64,000 bases of DNA from Chryseobacterium viscerum (GCF_025949665.1 NZ_JAPDFT010000001.1:1364001-1428000), one strand, 5' to 3'; shown: positions 25,707 through 35,410, counted from the first letter of the stretch. Notes: generated by a model not told the origin, from the sequence alone. Program-made: numbers and translations.

Positions 25707-25740
25707 TCCATTTCCGGAAAAATCTGGAAATGGATTTTTA
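25707..25740 (+). terminator. Intrinsic terminator after ferritin-like genes
   Basis: A hairpin TCCATTTCCgga / tctGGAAATGGA is followed by TTTTTA, 28 bp after the stop codon. Confidence 0.75.
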
Positions 25741-25863
25741 TTATATTCTATTGAATTGTATATGCGGATTCCAGATGTACGGAATTCATTTTTTCTTCCT
25801 TTAATAATTTCAGTTGAAGCCCCTGATAGAGCAGAGTTAAGCAGGTATTGGTTTAAATAAAAA

Positions 25864-25885
25864 ATCCCCAGTAATTCCTGGGGAT
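25864..25885 (-). terminator. Hairpin with T-tract on the minus strand
   Basis: ATCCCCAG/CTGGGGAT arms around a 6-base loop. On the minus strand six Ts follow. No minus-strand gene directly precedes it, since the TlpA-like gene ends about 300 bp away, so its client is unclear. The 303 bp from 25886 to 26188 show no supported gene. Confidence 0.5.
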
Positions 25886-26188
25886 AAAAACTAATAACCA
25901 TGAAACTCAAATTAATGAGATAATCAAGCCGCAAATGTATTGAAAAAAGATTCAAAGTCCCATTATTTTGAATTATTTTTTTCTGTTTTTTTTAAAAAAT
26001 GTACAGAAAGCCTCAATGTTTGCCGCCCGGAAGCATCTCAAAAAAAGATATTTTTAATTCTGGATGGATCTCAAAAAAAGATAAGCTTTATGCCTATCTT
26101 ATTTAACTGCCGTTCAACATCCGTTACCCTCAGTTTTTCAGCAGTTCAGTTAATATGAATGTTGTATTTTTAAGATTAAATAAGGAGT

Positions 26189-26710
26189 CTATTGTAGTGC
26201 TTTCAATTGAGTGCTAAGCTCAGTATAATCTATACTACCGACATTTTTATCAATTACTTTCCCATTTTTTATAATAAAAGTTAATGGAATAGCACGATAT
26301 CCCAATAAACCATTTCCTCCTAAAAAATTTTTGATGGCTTCAATATATTCTGTATTTTGAAGTGTAATATCGTTTATTGTATTCTTAGCCAGGAAAGTTT
26401 TTAATTTTTCAGGATCTTCATCAATAGATAAAAAAGCAAACTTTATGTTTGGATTCTCTTTACTTATTTTTTTGAAAGTAGGAATTTCCTGAATACAGGG
26501 CTTACACCACGTAGCCCAAACATTTACCACCACGAGTCCATCCTTACTCAGATATTCTTTTTGGAAAGGGCTGTTTTCAATACTTCCGGAGGATTTTGAT
26601 TTGTGCTGGATGAGTATAGAATTATCAGCTGTACTTATTTTGATGAATTTAAATCCAAGAAAAATAGCAGCTGCTGGAATAATGATAATTAATATCACTT
26701 TTTTTATCAT
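26189..26710 (-). CDS. TlpA-like membrane-anchored thioredoxin
   Basis: The 173-residue protein has an N-terminal membrane anchor (about 5-22) and a thioredoxin fold with the active site WCKPC (C69/C72) in VVNVWATWCKPC. A later cis-Pro region AIPLTFII fits TlpA/ResA proteins. These face the periplasm and reduce disulfides in cytochrome c maturation or supply reductant to repair enzymes such as MsrB. The assignment to one pathway is not possible. Divergent from the exported catalase. Confidence 0.85.
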   Translation of the reverse strand: MIKKVILIIIIPAAAIFLGFKFIKISTADNSILIQHKSKSSGSIENSPFQKEYLSKDGLVVVNVWATWCKPCIQEIPTFKKISKENPNIKFAFLSIDEDPEKLKTFLAKNTINDITLQNTEYIEAIKNFLGGNGLLGYRAIPLTFIIKNGKVIDKNVGSIDYTELSTQLKALQ

Positions 26711-26946
26711 CTGTTTTTTTTTGTAAAATTATGTAAATCCCTGATATCATAAATGATCAAAACTGTAGATATTAAACTACAGGAATGGCAAATTAAATTG
26801 TCAGATACCAGATCTCATTATCCTTTTATAAGGATTATTTTTTAAAATAATAAAGTAGATTTTGTCTATTGATTTTATGCTTTATAATAGATTTTGTAAA
26901 TTTTCGGAATTGAATTTATTGAGATGGCTTTGGGAGATCAACGCTC

Positions 26947-26954
26947 TATATTTG
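26947..26954 (+). promoter_or_regulatory. Candidate -7 element of the catalase gene
   Basis: TATATTTG matches the TAnnTTTG consensus, 21 bp before the start codon. A TTTG occurs 14 bp upstream, closer than the usual 19, so the -33 element is uncertain. The 250 bp upstream also contain a hairpin TATCCTT/AAGGATTA followed by T-run at about 26818. Confidence 0.45.
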
Positions 26955-26975
26955 CCCCACAATAAATAAGAAATT

Positions 26976-28499
26976 ATGAAAAAAAATGTGTTTTTAGCTG
27001 GGATTCTCATGATGTCTACACTGTATTCCCAGCAACTGACAACTAATACGGGAAGCCCTGTAGGAGATAACCAGAATTCTAAAACGGTAGGAAATAACGG
27101 ACCTGTTTTACTGGAGGATATTCATTTAATTGAGAAGCTGGCCGCTTTTGACAGAGAAAGGATTCCTGAAAGGGTAGTACATGCGAGAGGGGCTGGTGCC
27201 ATTGGTGAATTTGTTGCAGATGCTGATTTTTCAGATGTTACCATGGCTGATTTTCTATCAAAAACAGGAAAGAAAACACCTGTATTGGTAAGGTTTTCTA
27301 CAGTAGTACATCAGCAGGGATCTCCGGAAACCTTCAGAGATCCAAGAGGATTTGCTGTTAAATTTTATACTGATCAGGGGAATTATGATTTAGTAGGTAA
27401 CAATTTACCGGTGTTTTTCATCAGAGATGCCATGAAATTTCCTGATATGGTTCACGCTTTTAAACCATCTCCGGTTACCAATAACGCTTCTGATAATAAT
27501 AGGGTTTTTGATTTTATGGCTAATATTCCCGAAGCTACACATATGCTGACCTGGTTATTCTCAGATTACGGAATTCCTGCCAGTTACAGGGAAATGCAGG
27601 GAAATGGAGTGCATGCCTTCAAATGGGTCAATGCGAAAGGAGAAGTAACCTATGTGAAGTACAAATGGGTTCCTCAGCAAGGCGAAAAGAATCTTACTCA
27701 GGAAGAAGCGGATAAAATTCAATCTACACAAATAGAACATGCGACGAGAGATTTGTACAGTGCGATTCAGAATAAAAACTTTCCGAAGTGGGATTTGTAT
27801 GTGCAGATGCTGAAAAAAGATGATTTTGAAAAGCTTGATTTTAATCCGGTAGATGTGACCAAAATTTGGCCGGAATCTATTGCAAAATCGGTTAAAGCAG
27901 GAACGATGACTCTTAATCAGAATCCAACGAACTATTTTCAGCAGGTAGAGCAGGCTGCTTTTTCTCCAGGAACTCTTGTGCCAGGAATTGAACCGTCAGA
28001 AGATAAACTGTTACAGGGAAGACTGTTTTCTTATTTTGACACCCAAAGACACAGAATTGGAGGGAATTTCCAGCAGTTGCCGATTAATGCATCAAAAAAT
28101 GAGGTTATGACATACAATCAAAATGGCTACATGTCTATGAGACCTCAAAGCGGCGAAGTTAACTACCAGCCTTCAGCGGGAAAACCGGAAGTGACTGATA
28201 ATAAAAAATTCAAATACTCCCAGACCGCTTTTCCGGCAGGTACATCATCGGTACAGGCTAAAATAGATAAAGAAAATAATTTTAAACAGGCTGGAGAACT
28301 GTACAGGTCTTTCTCTAAAAAGGATCAGGATAACTTGATTAAAAACCTTGGAAATGCTTTGAACAGCGTTACCAATAAAAAAGTAGTGGCTAAAATGATC
28401 TCTTACTTCTATCAGGCAGACTCAGAATATGGAAAACGTCTGGCACAATATGTTAAAATGGACCGTCAGCAGTTGGAGTCCTTATTATCTTCAAAATAA
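26976..28499 (+). CDS. katA: Exported monofunctional haem catalase
   Basis: The 507-residue enzyme is of the small-subunit (clade 3) size with an added signal peptide (to LYSQ, residue 19). Landmarks are distal His69 in VVHARGAGAIG, the GNN region (141-143) before LPVFFIRD, the clade-typical FSTVVHQQGSPET, and proximal haem ligand Tyr353 in RLFSYFDTQRHR. It disproportionates hydrogen peroxide, here in the periplasm. The ankyrin gene starts 5 bp after its stop, so the two are one operon. The symbol is by family resemblance. Confidence 0.93.
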   Translation: MKKNVFLAGILMMSTLYSQQLTTNTGSPVGDNQNSKTVGNNGPVLLEDIHLIEKLAAFDRERIPERVVHARGAGAIGEFVADADFSDVTMADFLSKTGKKTPVLVRFSTVVHQQGSPETFRDPRGFAVKFYTDQGNYDLVGNNLPVFFIRDAMKFPDMVHAFKPSPVTNNASDNNRVFDFMANIPEATHMLTWLFSDYGIPASYREMQGNGVHAFKWVNAKGEVTYVKYKWVPQQGEKNLTQEEADKIQSTQIEHATRDLYSAIQNKNFPKWDLYVQMLKKDDFEKLDFNPVDVTKIWPESIAKSVKAGTMTLNQNPTNYFQQVEQAAFSPGTLVPGIEPSEDKLLQGRLFSYFDTQRHRIGGNFQQLPINASKNEVMTYNQNGYMSMRPQSGEVNYQPSAGKPEVTDNKKFKYSQTAFPAGTSSVQAKIDKENNFKQAGELYRSFSKKDQDNLIKNLGNALNSVTNKKVVAKMISYFYQADSEYGKRLAQYVKMDRQQLESLLSSK

Positions 28500-28504
28500 G
28501 AATA

Positions 28505-29026
28505 ATGAAATATTTGATTTCCCTTGTCATTCTGTTTTTTGCGATTGGCAGGATGAATGCGCAGGACATCTTTTCGCAGGCAAAGAAAGGCAATGTAGAA
28601 GCCATATCTCAATTTAAAAACGATATTGATTCTAAAAACACAGAAGGCTATACTCCCTTAATTTTAGCCGTATATCATAATCATTACGAAGCAGCTCGGT
28701 GGCTGCTTGAAAACGGAGCAAAACCCGATCTGCAGGACCAGAGTGGTAATACTGCATTAATGGGTGCCACCTTTAAAGGATATAAAGAAATGGTTTCATT
28801 ACTCATTTCCTTTAAAGCAGATATGAATGCCAGAAATTATAATGATGCTACAGCTCTGATTTATGCAGCCGTTTTTGGCAGAACAGAAATCCTGAAAATA
28901 CTCATAGAAAAAGGAGCTGATAAGAATATAAAAGATAACAGAGGAAACACAGCTTTGCAGCATGCTCTGATGCAGAATAATGAAGAGGCCGTGAAATTGC
29001 TTCAGAAAGAATCAGTAAGTAAATAA
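28505..29026 (+). CDS. Exported ankyrin protein, catalase partner
   Basis: The 173-residue protein has a signal peptide (to RMNAQ, residue 20) and four regular ankyrin repeats (EGYTPLILAVYHNH, SGNTALMGATFKGY, NDATALIYAAVFGR, RGNTALQHALMQNN). Ankyrin proteins next to catalase genes are known: AnkB with KatB in Pseudomonas aeruginosa is needed for full activity, and Cj1386 in Campylobacter helps haem delivery to KatA. The same role is likely here, with both partners exported. This is inferred from the operon. Confidence 0.85.
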   Translation: MKYLISLVILFFAIGRMNAQDIFSQAKKGNVEAISQFKNDIDSKNTEGYTPLILAVYHNHYEAARWLLENGAKPDLQDQSGNTALMGATFKGYKEMVSLLISFKADMNARNYNDATALIYAAVFGRTEILKILIEKGADKNIKDNRGNTALQHALMQNNEEAVKLLQKESVSK

Positions 29027-29051
29027 TACAATTATGATCTGCTGATTAATA

Positions 29052-29090
29052 AAAAATCCCCTTTATCAAACTGATATTGGGGATTTTATT
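29052..29090. terminator. Bidirectional terminator
   Basis: AAATCCCC/GGGGATTT arms with A-run before and T-run after, between the ankyrin gene and the converging response regulator gene. Confidence 0.75.
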
Positions 29091-29127
29091 TTGGTATTAC
29101 ATCTTAGTGTTTGTTAAAATGCCGTGA

Positions 29128-29766
29128 TTATTTGTATTTGTGTGCCTGGTTTTTATCTCCTAACCGTACAAGATCTACTGTGTTTTTAATGTTCAGTTTT
29201 TTGTAGACTCTTGCTTTATAGGTGCTTACTGTAGAAAGATGCAGGTTCAGTTCATTCGAGATCTCAATATTGCCATATCCTTTTATCAATAAATCAAATA
29301 TTTCCTTTTCCCTTTCGGATAAAGCTTCTATCGGGTTGACAGGAGTATCTTTTTTAGCTGAAGAAACCAGTTTTTTTACAATATCCGGAGAATAATATGT
29401 TCCTGTTTCAAAGATATTTCCCACTGCTTCCAGGATATTATTTTCATCACATAATTTATTAATGTATCCGTCGGCCCCTTCAATGATATATTGTACTGCA
29501 ATATCATTGTCATATACTGAAAACACTAAAATCTTAAGGTCAGGCTGTATTTTTTTTACTTCACCAATCATGCTCAGATATTTACTCTCCGGCATATTGA
29601 TATCCAGGATCAATAAGTCGAATTTCTCAACGAGCAGTTGAGCTGTCAGATCTGTATAAGATTCTGCGTAAGAAATCTTCACATCTTTGTAGTGGGATTC
29701 CAAAATGAGGGTAGTTCCCAATCTCACTACAAAATGATCATCAGCAATAATAATTTTTCTATCCAT
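29128..29766 (-). CDS. NarL/LuxR-family response regulator
   Basis: The 212-residue protein has a receiver domain (phospho-acceptor Asp55 in LLILDINMPE, acidic pair at 9-10, switch and Lys regions conserved) and a C-terminal LuxR-type helix-turn-helix (ALSEREKEIFDLLIKGYGNIEISNEL, then STVSTYKARVYKKL). It overlaps the sensor kinase gene by 8 bp and is its obvious partner. The target genes are not visible; the VGINT-type secreted protein gene divergent from the kinase is one candidate. Confidence 0.93.
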   Translation of the reverse strand: MDRKIIIADDHFVVRLGTTLILESHYKDVKISYAESYTDLTAQLLVEKFDLLILDINMPESKYLSMIGEVKKIQPDLKILVFSVYDNDIAVQYIIEGADGYINKLCDENNILEAVGNIFETGTYYSPDIVKKLVSSAKKDTPVNPIEALSEREKEIFDLLIKGYGNIEISNELNLHLSTVSTYKARVYKKLNIKNTVDLVRLGDKNQAHKYK

Positions 29767-32752
29767 ATTTTTGTTTTTTTATTTTAATCGATACTATTGT
29801 TCCATATGGGTTATTGTTTTTAAAGTCTATTTTACCATTGATCATCATGAGTAATTGAAGAATAAGGTGCAGTCCCAGACTGTATTTTTGTAAAATGAGT
29901 TTTTCATTTTCAATATTATTCTGAAGCTTTTCATAATACTTCATCTGTTCCTGGCTCATTCCTTTTCCTGTGTCTCTTACTTCCAGAAAAAAGATGCTGT
30001 CATCTTCAATGGTAGACAGCTCTATAGTTCCGTTTGTTGTATTTTTTATCGCGTTATCTATTAAATTATGAATAATAACCGCTACTACATTCTGGTTGAT
30101 TTGGGAGTAAGTAGGGTTTTTAACATGATTAATGATCTCTGTGTTCTGTTCTCTGGCGGCTCCTTCAAAAAGAGTTTTTTTGGTTTCAATAACTTCGTAA
30201 ATGTTATAAGTTTCCTTTTTTTCGGAAATATTATAAATCTCGGCGTATTCCTTCAGGGTTTTTACAAAGTTGTAGAACTCTATAGAAGATTTATAAAAGC
30301 TTTCAAAGTGCTTTTTTTGTATATAATGATCGTGTTCATCTGTTTCATACAATTTCTTTGCCGCAATAGACAGATACTTTATAGGAGTGATAATGTCATG
30401 GCTTATAGTTTCCAGCAGTTTTTTCTGCTGAACACTTTCTTTTCGGAGCTGTTCCTTCGTATATTCCAGTTTTGAAACCGTTTTTAATAATTTCTGAGTT
30501 CTTATCTCAATGATTTTTTCCAGTTCTCTTTTTTTCAGCTCCTGTCTTCTTATTCTTAGTTTTACCAGCTTTAATAAGATGAGTGATAGAATTAAAATGG
30601 TAAAAAACTTAAAAAGCAATGTCTGATAGAACAGATATTTTACATCAATATTCAGTGTTTTGTAAATGTATTTTCCTTTTGGAGAGGCTAGTACCCTTAC
30701 GATAAGCTGATATTTTCCGGGTTCCAGATTGGTGATGTAGTATTTTCCATCACTGCTTACTTTCTCCCATTTCTCATTTTTAGAGCCTTTCAGTTTGGCT
30801 TCAATCACAAGGTTTACCCGGTTGGCATAATAGGGTACATCTACCAATATCAAGGCTTTATAGAAGTTGTTTTCCAGATTGATGGTGTTCTTTTGTATGC
30901 TGCTTTTTGAATCATAAAATACAACACGCTCCATAAAGAAATTTTTCGGATAATAACTTTTTATCTTTTTAGGATCAAAAAATACCAGCCCTTTTATCGA
31001 AGGTAGAACAAAGCTTCCATTCTGCAGAACTGCAGAACTGGGAGAACAACCTCCATTGAATTCATTCGTATTGAATCCGTCTTCTTTACTGTATCTGTAA
31101 TAGTACACCGGAGATTTCCTATCTCTGGAATAGTTCAGAAGATTGTTTTTCAGTACCTGAAAGAGCCCGTTGTTGGTACTGATCCAGAAAAAACCTTTTT
31201 TATCTTCCAGAATCGTATGTGAAAATAAAAGGTAACCGTCCTTATCGTCAGGCATTTTTATTAATTCTTTGTTTTTGTACAGAAAAAAACCGTTCCCTTG
31301 GGTCATAATCCAAAAATTACCATCATCAGTTTTTACAATTTCCCTTACATTCAAAGGTTCTGAAGATATTTTTTTAGGGGTAAAAGAGGGCGCTTCTATA
31401 GAATATAAGGCATCTCTGGTGCCTGCCAGCCATTTATTCCGGCCATATTCCTGTATAGAGGTTACAATATTGGAAATGGAAAGCTGCAAAAAGGATTTTT
31501 TGAAGCTGGCATCCTTATAAAAAATAAGTTGAGATCTTAGTGAAAGCTGATGAAATGCCACCACATAATAGTCTTTAATATTCCATACATAAGATACCGG
31601 TTTCCCAAAATTCTGCTGTTCTTTTTTCAAATAATCGGTGTCGCAGAGATAGCGCAGCAGAGATTTGTCCTTTTGTACGATGATGTTTTTTTTGTTATCG
31701 TACAATAAAAAATACCTGCTGGTGGTATTGAAATGATATTGTTTTAGCAATCCGTTTTCATTATAAACATCTCCTGATGAGGTGATTACTTTATCCTTTC
31801 CGAAAAGCAGCGGGGAATAAAAAATATTATCATAAGACTTGTCTGATTTGTTAACTACATGAAAGTTATTGAATTTAATGACATTCAAACCATCAGATAA
31901 GGTTCCCAGATAGAGCTTATTATTGACTTCATCATGATAAATGGAAGCTAAAGAGTTTTTATTCAGATCATAAGTTGCAATTTTTTTTATACTGATAGCA
32001 TCGTGATCATACAGTACTTTGTACAATATATGATCATGAATGATAAAAGACTGATTGTTGACCTGGCTCCAGTATATTTTCGCATTCCTTTGAAAAAATA
32101 CATCAGGGGCATCCAGATAAGTTACTTTTCCGGATGATATTTTAATGATTTTTTTTAACTTCTTAGATGTGATAAAAATGTTATGTCCAAAACAGAATGT
32201 ATTCAATATATAATTCTCATCCAGCCCTTTGACGGGAGCCAGGTTTTGGTGGTTATATTGAATAGTACCATTGTGAGTAAGGTGGTAGAAGTTGTTTTTA
32301 TCAAAATAAATGAAATATTTTAAATGCTCTACCTCTTCCAAGACTCTGTTTTTTAAAAAGATGGAATATGACCTGCTTTCAGTCAACACTTTTCGGATAC
32401 AGTTGGTCTGTTTCTGTAAAATATTTACATTTCTTTTGGAGAGTAAAATGGTATTTTCACTGTAAGCCGTTAAATTATAAATAGAGTCTTTTTCAGCATT
32501 TCCAAAAAAGAAAGTGAACCTGTTATTCTTAAGATTAAGATGATTAAAGGTTACAAAATTATATCCGTCATAACGCACAAGTCCGTTTTCTGTACTCAGC
32601 CAGATAAATCCATATTTGTCTTTGGTAATATCCTTCACACTATTCTGCGGAAGACCGTTGTCTGTATCATACCATACAGAAGCTATCTGCTGGCTATAAC
32701 AGAGTTGTACACAGAATAATAAATAAAATATATGGATTTTGCAGGACATCAT
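29759..32752 (-). CDS. Beta-propeller sensor histidine kinase
   Basis: The 997-residue protein has a signal peptide (to CYSQ, residue 20). About 600 residues of periplasmic two-component-regulator propeller repeats follow (GLPQNSVKDITKDKYGFIWLSTENGL; KGFFWISTNNGLF). Next come a Y_Y_Y-like Ig domain (about 630-715), one membrane helix (about 718-738), a coiled coil and the kinase core. His785 lies in the H box SHDIITP, the N box is at about 896 (HNLIDNAIKNT), the G1 box DTGKG at about 927 and G2 as SLGLHLI. No receiver is fused, unlike hybrid HTCS proteins. It signals to the overlapping NarL-type regulator. Confidence 0.92.
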   Translation of the reverse strand: MMSCKIHIFYLLFCVQLCYSQQIASVWYDTDNGLPQNSVKDITKDKYGFIWLSTENGLVRYDGYNFVTFNHLNLKNNRFTFFFGNAEKDSIYNLTAYSENTILLSKRNVNILQKQTNCIRKVLTESRSYSIFLKNRVLEEVEHLKYFIYFDKNNFYHLTHNGTIQYNHQNLAPVKGLDENYILNTFCFGHNIFITSKKLKKIIKISSGKVTYLDAPDVFFQRNAKIYWSQVNNQSFIIHDHILYKVLYDHDAISIKKIATYDLNKNSLASIYHDEVNNKLYLGTLSDGLNVIKFNNFHVVNKSDKSYDNIFYSPLLFGKDKVITSSGDVYNENGLLKQYHFNTTSRYFLLYDNKKNIIVQKDKSLLRYLCDTDYLKKEQQNFGKPVSYVWNIKDYYVVAFHQLSLRSQLIFYKDASFKKSFLQLSISNIVTSIQEYGRNKWLAGTRDALYSIEAPSFTPKKISSEPLNVREIVKTDDGNFWIMTQGNGFFLYKNKELIKMPDDKDGYLLFSHTILEDKKGFFWISTNNGLFQVLKNNLLNYSRDRKSPVYYYRYSKEDGFNTNEFNGGCSPSSAVLQNGSFVLPSIKGLVFFDPKKIKSYYPKNFFMERVVFYDSKSSIQKNTINLENNFYKALILVDVPYYANRVNLVIEAKLKGSKNEKWEKVSSDGKYYITNLEPGKYQLIVRVLASPKGKYIYKTLNIDVKYLFYQTLLFKFFTILILSLILLKLVKLRIRRQELKKRELEKIIEIRTQKLLKTVSKLEYTKEQLRKESVQQKKLLETISHDIITPIKYLSIAAKKLYETDEHDHYIQKKHFESFYKSSIEFYNFVKTLKEYAEIYNISEKKETYNIYEVIETKKTLFEGAAREQNTEIINHVKNPTYSQINQNVVAVIIHNLIDNAIKNTTNGTIELSTIEDDSIFFLEVRDTGKGMSQEQMKYYEKLQNNIENEKLILQKYSLGLHLILQLLMMINGKIDFKNNNPYGTIVSIKIKKQKYG

Positions 32753-33109
32753 TATGGGTAGAAAATTATGTTTGTGTTTTTAATAGAAATAGTGAATTAT
32801 TATTATAAAGTTAGGAAAAATTAACGGCCAGCAAAAGTATACAATGTCATTTTTAAACTACATACTATTAAATTTAAAATTACAATCACAGCTATCTATT
32901 TTTACAATAATTATTTTACCATCCGTATAGGTTATCTGATCTTTGCCTCAACAATTTATTACCTGATTTAACAATGAATGTTAAATATGTTCCCACGTAT
33001 TTTAAGTACAATTTCAGGGTGGTTTATACAGGGGAGACTCAGAGCTCCTCTGTTAAAATTCAGGTAGTCAATAAGCAAATGAATGTCAGAAAAAAATAAA
33101 CCAAAGGTT
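32753..33109. promoter_or_regulatory. Divergent promoter region of kinase and secreted-protein genes
   Basis: These 357 bp carry no gene. On the minus strand TACTTTTG at 32832-32839 fits a -7 element about 80 bp before the kinase start; its -33 is not clear. The plus-strand promoter was not identified. Confidence 0.35.
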
Positions 33110-33997
33110 ATGAAAAATAGAAAAATTACATCCTTAGCAGTGGTAATGCTTGGACTATCCATTACCGTATCCGGACAAACCGGAAATGTAGGAATCAACA
33201 CAACTTTCCCTACAAAAACATTAGATATCAATGGAGAATTGCGTACCCGTACTTTACCATTAATTCCAGGAGGAACTCCCGTGGTTGCTGATGCAGATGG
33301 GAACATAGGAATATTTAAGCCCGTCAATCCCAACGATTTTATTGTATATAATTTGGATAGTAATATCAGACAGAATGATTCCAGGAATGTAGCTTTGACT
33401 TCGATAAGAAATAATGCGCAAAACGGAGGTTCTCCTCAGATTGACGCCAGTAATTGCTGGGTAGTTCCCAATTCTACAATTGGGTTGAAATTTCCTGCAA
33501 GCTCTATACGAAGAGGTACTGTATCCTGGGGATTATGGTTTGAGATGAATTACGCTGATTTAGGTCCGTTTTCTCAAACTTCCATTGAAGGTGGAACAGG
33601 AAAGATTAAAGTTCCTGTACTGTTCAATAGCAGAGCATACGCAAGACTTTATAAAAAAACAGGACCTGGAGTTAACGATTGGACGGAACAAAATACCGTA
33701 ACTGTGGTAATGCAGACATCGCAGATTTCACCGTATTTCTTTGATGCAGCAAATTTAGACAACTCAGGTAATCCATATGCTACAGGAGGTGCTACCAATG
33801 CCAATTACAGATATTTTCTTTATGCCAATTACAGTGTAGGTGACGGAACAGGGATTAGTATTGATCCGGATTCTGAATACAAAGTAGAATTACTATACGG
33901 AATTGAAAACTTATCTTCTCGTGCTAATATTACCGATACTGCTTTTTTACAAAACTGGGGAGTACAGTCTACAGGATATAGTTTTTACAAGAATTAG
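33110..33997 (+). CDS. Secreted VGINT-type surface protein
   Basis: The 295-residue protein starts at the ATG at 33110, which gives a good signal peptide (to VSGQ). The mature N-terminus reads TGNVGINTTFPTKTLDINGELR, a motif shared by many flavobacterial secreted proteins and by the protein at 39940-40719, and reminiscent of tail-fibre-like trimerising segments. The rest is beta-rich and ends VQSTGYSFYKN. There is no T9SS C-terminal domain. It is followed by a small membrane protein and the A/B helix-turn-helix pair. Confidence 0.7.
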   Translation: MKNRKITSLAVVMLGLSITVSGQTGNVGINTTFPTKTLDINGELRTRTLPLIPGGTPVVADADGNIGIFKPVNPNDFIVYNLDSNIRQNDSRNVALTSIRNNAQNGGSPQIDASNCWVVPNSTIGLKFPASSIRRGTVSWGLWFEMNYADLGPFSQTSIEGGTGKIKVPVLFNSRAYARLYKKTGPGVNDWTEQNTVTVVMQTSQISPYFFDAANLDNSGNPYATGGATNANYRYFLYANYSVGDGTGISIDPDSEYKVELLYGIENLSSRANITDTAFLQNWGVQSTGYSFYKN

Positions 33998-34112
33998 ATT
34001 TTTAATTACATTTTATAATGAGCGGAGTAGAAATATTCCGCCATTTGAATTCAAACCATTTTTTATAGAAAACAATATATTAACATAGCAATCTTCACAA
34101 TTTGAGAGTTCA

Positions 34113-34583
34113 ATGAAAATAAACAATAAGAAAAAAGTAATGAATCATATGATTTTTTTGCTCGTGGTAATTGTATTGCTTTTTGGAACTATTATTACGC
34201 TTAGGTTCTTTGGTTATCATTTACTTTCAATATTGTTTGTTTTTATTACTCTTTTGGTATTGCTATACGGGAAACTTAAAAACAGATTCATCTTCGAATA
34301 TGAAAACTCTGGAGAGATCCTTTCTATAAAAAGTTATCAATGGCTTTCAGGATGTAAAAAACCTCGTTTTGAAATGCCGCACAGGAAAATCTTAAATATT
34401 GAAATCAAGGAAGGAATTTTAAAAAAATACCTGGTTATTCTATTCTTAAGTTCTTCGGGAAAGGTATTAAGAATGGATATTGATATTACCTTTTGCAATG
34501 AAAATCAGGTGAATTTACTTTTCAGGGATATCACAAAAAATATGACCATGAAAAACCATGAGCTTATTTCCGAAAGGAGATGA
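34113..34583 (+). CDS. Small two-helix membrane protein, unknown function
   Basis: The 156-residue protein has two predicted membrane helices (about 12-32 and 35-53) close together, then a soluble domain of about 100 residues (SIKSYQWLSGCKKPRFEMPHRKI, then VILFLSSSGKVLRMDIDI). It shares the shape of PH-like or bPH membrane proteins but I cannot name a family. It lies between the VGINT-type gene and the A/B pair, 33 bp before A, so probably in the same transcription unit. Confidence 0.6.
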   Translation: MKINNKKKVMNHMIFLLVVIVLLFGTIITLRFFGYHLLSILFVFITLLVLLYGKLKNRFIFEYENSGEILSIKSYQWLSGCKKPRFEMPHRKILNIEIKEGILKKYLVILFLSSSGKVLRMDIDITFCNENQVNLLFRDITKNMTMKNHELISERR

Positions 34584-34616
34584 TGGAATTTTGAACAGTA
34601 AAGAAATTAATATAAG

Positions 34617-35036
34617 ATGGAGAATTTAAAAGATATTCATATCGGAGATCTGCTGTATAAAAGAGTAAAGGAAGAAGATGTAGAAATAAACAGAATCTGT
34701 AAATTTCTGCAGAAAACAGAAAAGGAAGTTACAGAAATGTATTCTCAAAAGTCTGTAGGTGCAGATGTACTTTTAAAATGGTGTAAACTGCTTGAATATG
34801 ATTTTTTCCGGCTGTACTCCAATCACTTGATTTTATATGCACCCGCTTCCAGCCCCAATAAGAAAGAAAAACAGTCCCAGCTGCCTCAATTCAGAAAAAG
34901 TTTATACACCAAAGAGATTATAGACTTTATGCTGGAACTTCTGGAGAATAAACAGATGACAGCTTTAGAAATCATGAATCAATACAGAATTCCAAAATCA
35001 ACCCTCAATAAATGGATAAGCAAATACAAGTCATAA
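34617..35036 (+). CDS. Small helix-turn-helix protein, family A (copy 1)
   Basis: The 139-residue protein has an N-terminal part MENLKDIHIGDLLYKRVKEE, a middle LLKWCKLLEYDFFRLYSNHLILY, a basic QLPQFRKSLYTKEIIDFMLELL, and a C-terminal helix-turn-helix MNQYRIPKSTLNKWISKY. A close paralogue is at 39450-39872. The C-terminus recalls the OrfA helix-turn-helix of IS3-type elements, but there is no transposase partner or terminal repeat. The N-terminal half resembles Xre-like regulators. It overlaps the B gene by 25 bp. Function unknown; DNA binding likely. Confidence 0.65.
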   Translation: MENLKDIHIGDLLYKRVKEEDVEINRICKFLQKTEKEVTEMYSQKSVGADVLLKWCKLLEYDFFRLYSNHLILYAPASSPNKKEKQSQLPQFRKSLYTKEIIDFMLELLENKQMTALEIMNQYRIPKSTLNKWISKYKS

Positions 35037-35344
35037 ATACCGGCCCCAATTATAAACAGATTTATCATGATTTTATCACAGCCAAATGTCCTGAAAAAAA
35101 AGAATTTGTCAAAGGCTTTTTATCCAAGGACAACCTGTCTGTGTCCGATGTGTTGAAGATTAATGCTATCATTTTTTTTGATGGAATATCCGAAAGTCAA
35201 AAATTCAAATCATATGATAAACAGGCTGTTTTTGAAATCCTTGATTATCAGAAAAAACACAGATTGAATAATACCCAGCTGGCCAGTCATTTTAAGCTGA
35301 GCAGAAATACAGTGACCAAATGGAAACGTACATTTTTAATATAA
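35012..35344 (+). CDS. Small helix-turn-helix protein, family B (copy 1)
   Basis: The 110-residue protein has an N-terminal YKQIYHDFITAKCPEKKE segment, a VSDVLKINAIIFF segment, and a C-terminal helix-turn-helix ILDYQKKHRLNNTQLASHFKLSRNTVTKWKR. It overlaps the A gene by 25 bp, indicating translational coupling and perhaps complex formation. A paralogue is at 43065-43394, there without A beside it. As with A, there is an IS-like helix-turn-helix but no transposase. Terminator follows. Confidence 0.65.
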   Translation: MDKQIQVINTGPNYKQIYHDFITAKCPEKKEFVKGFLSKDNLSVSDVLKINAIIFFDGISESQKFKSYDKQAVFEILDYQKKHRLNNTQLASHFKLSRNTVTKWKRTFLI

Positions 35345-35410
35345 TGAAGAGAAGAACACATTTTCCACTAAAGCAATGTTGTTTATAATTTTGTTTTTTT
35401 CTAAGTTTTT

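Noticed and set aside
25896..25925. Tiny frame MKLKLMR after the hairpin at 25864, as a leader peptide
   Set aside because: Seven codons with no downstream plus-strand gene to regulate.
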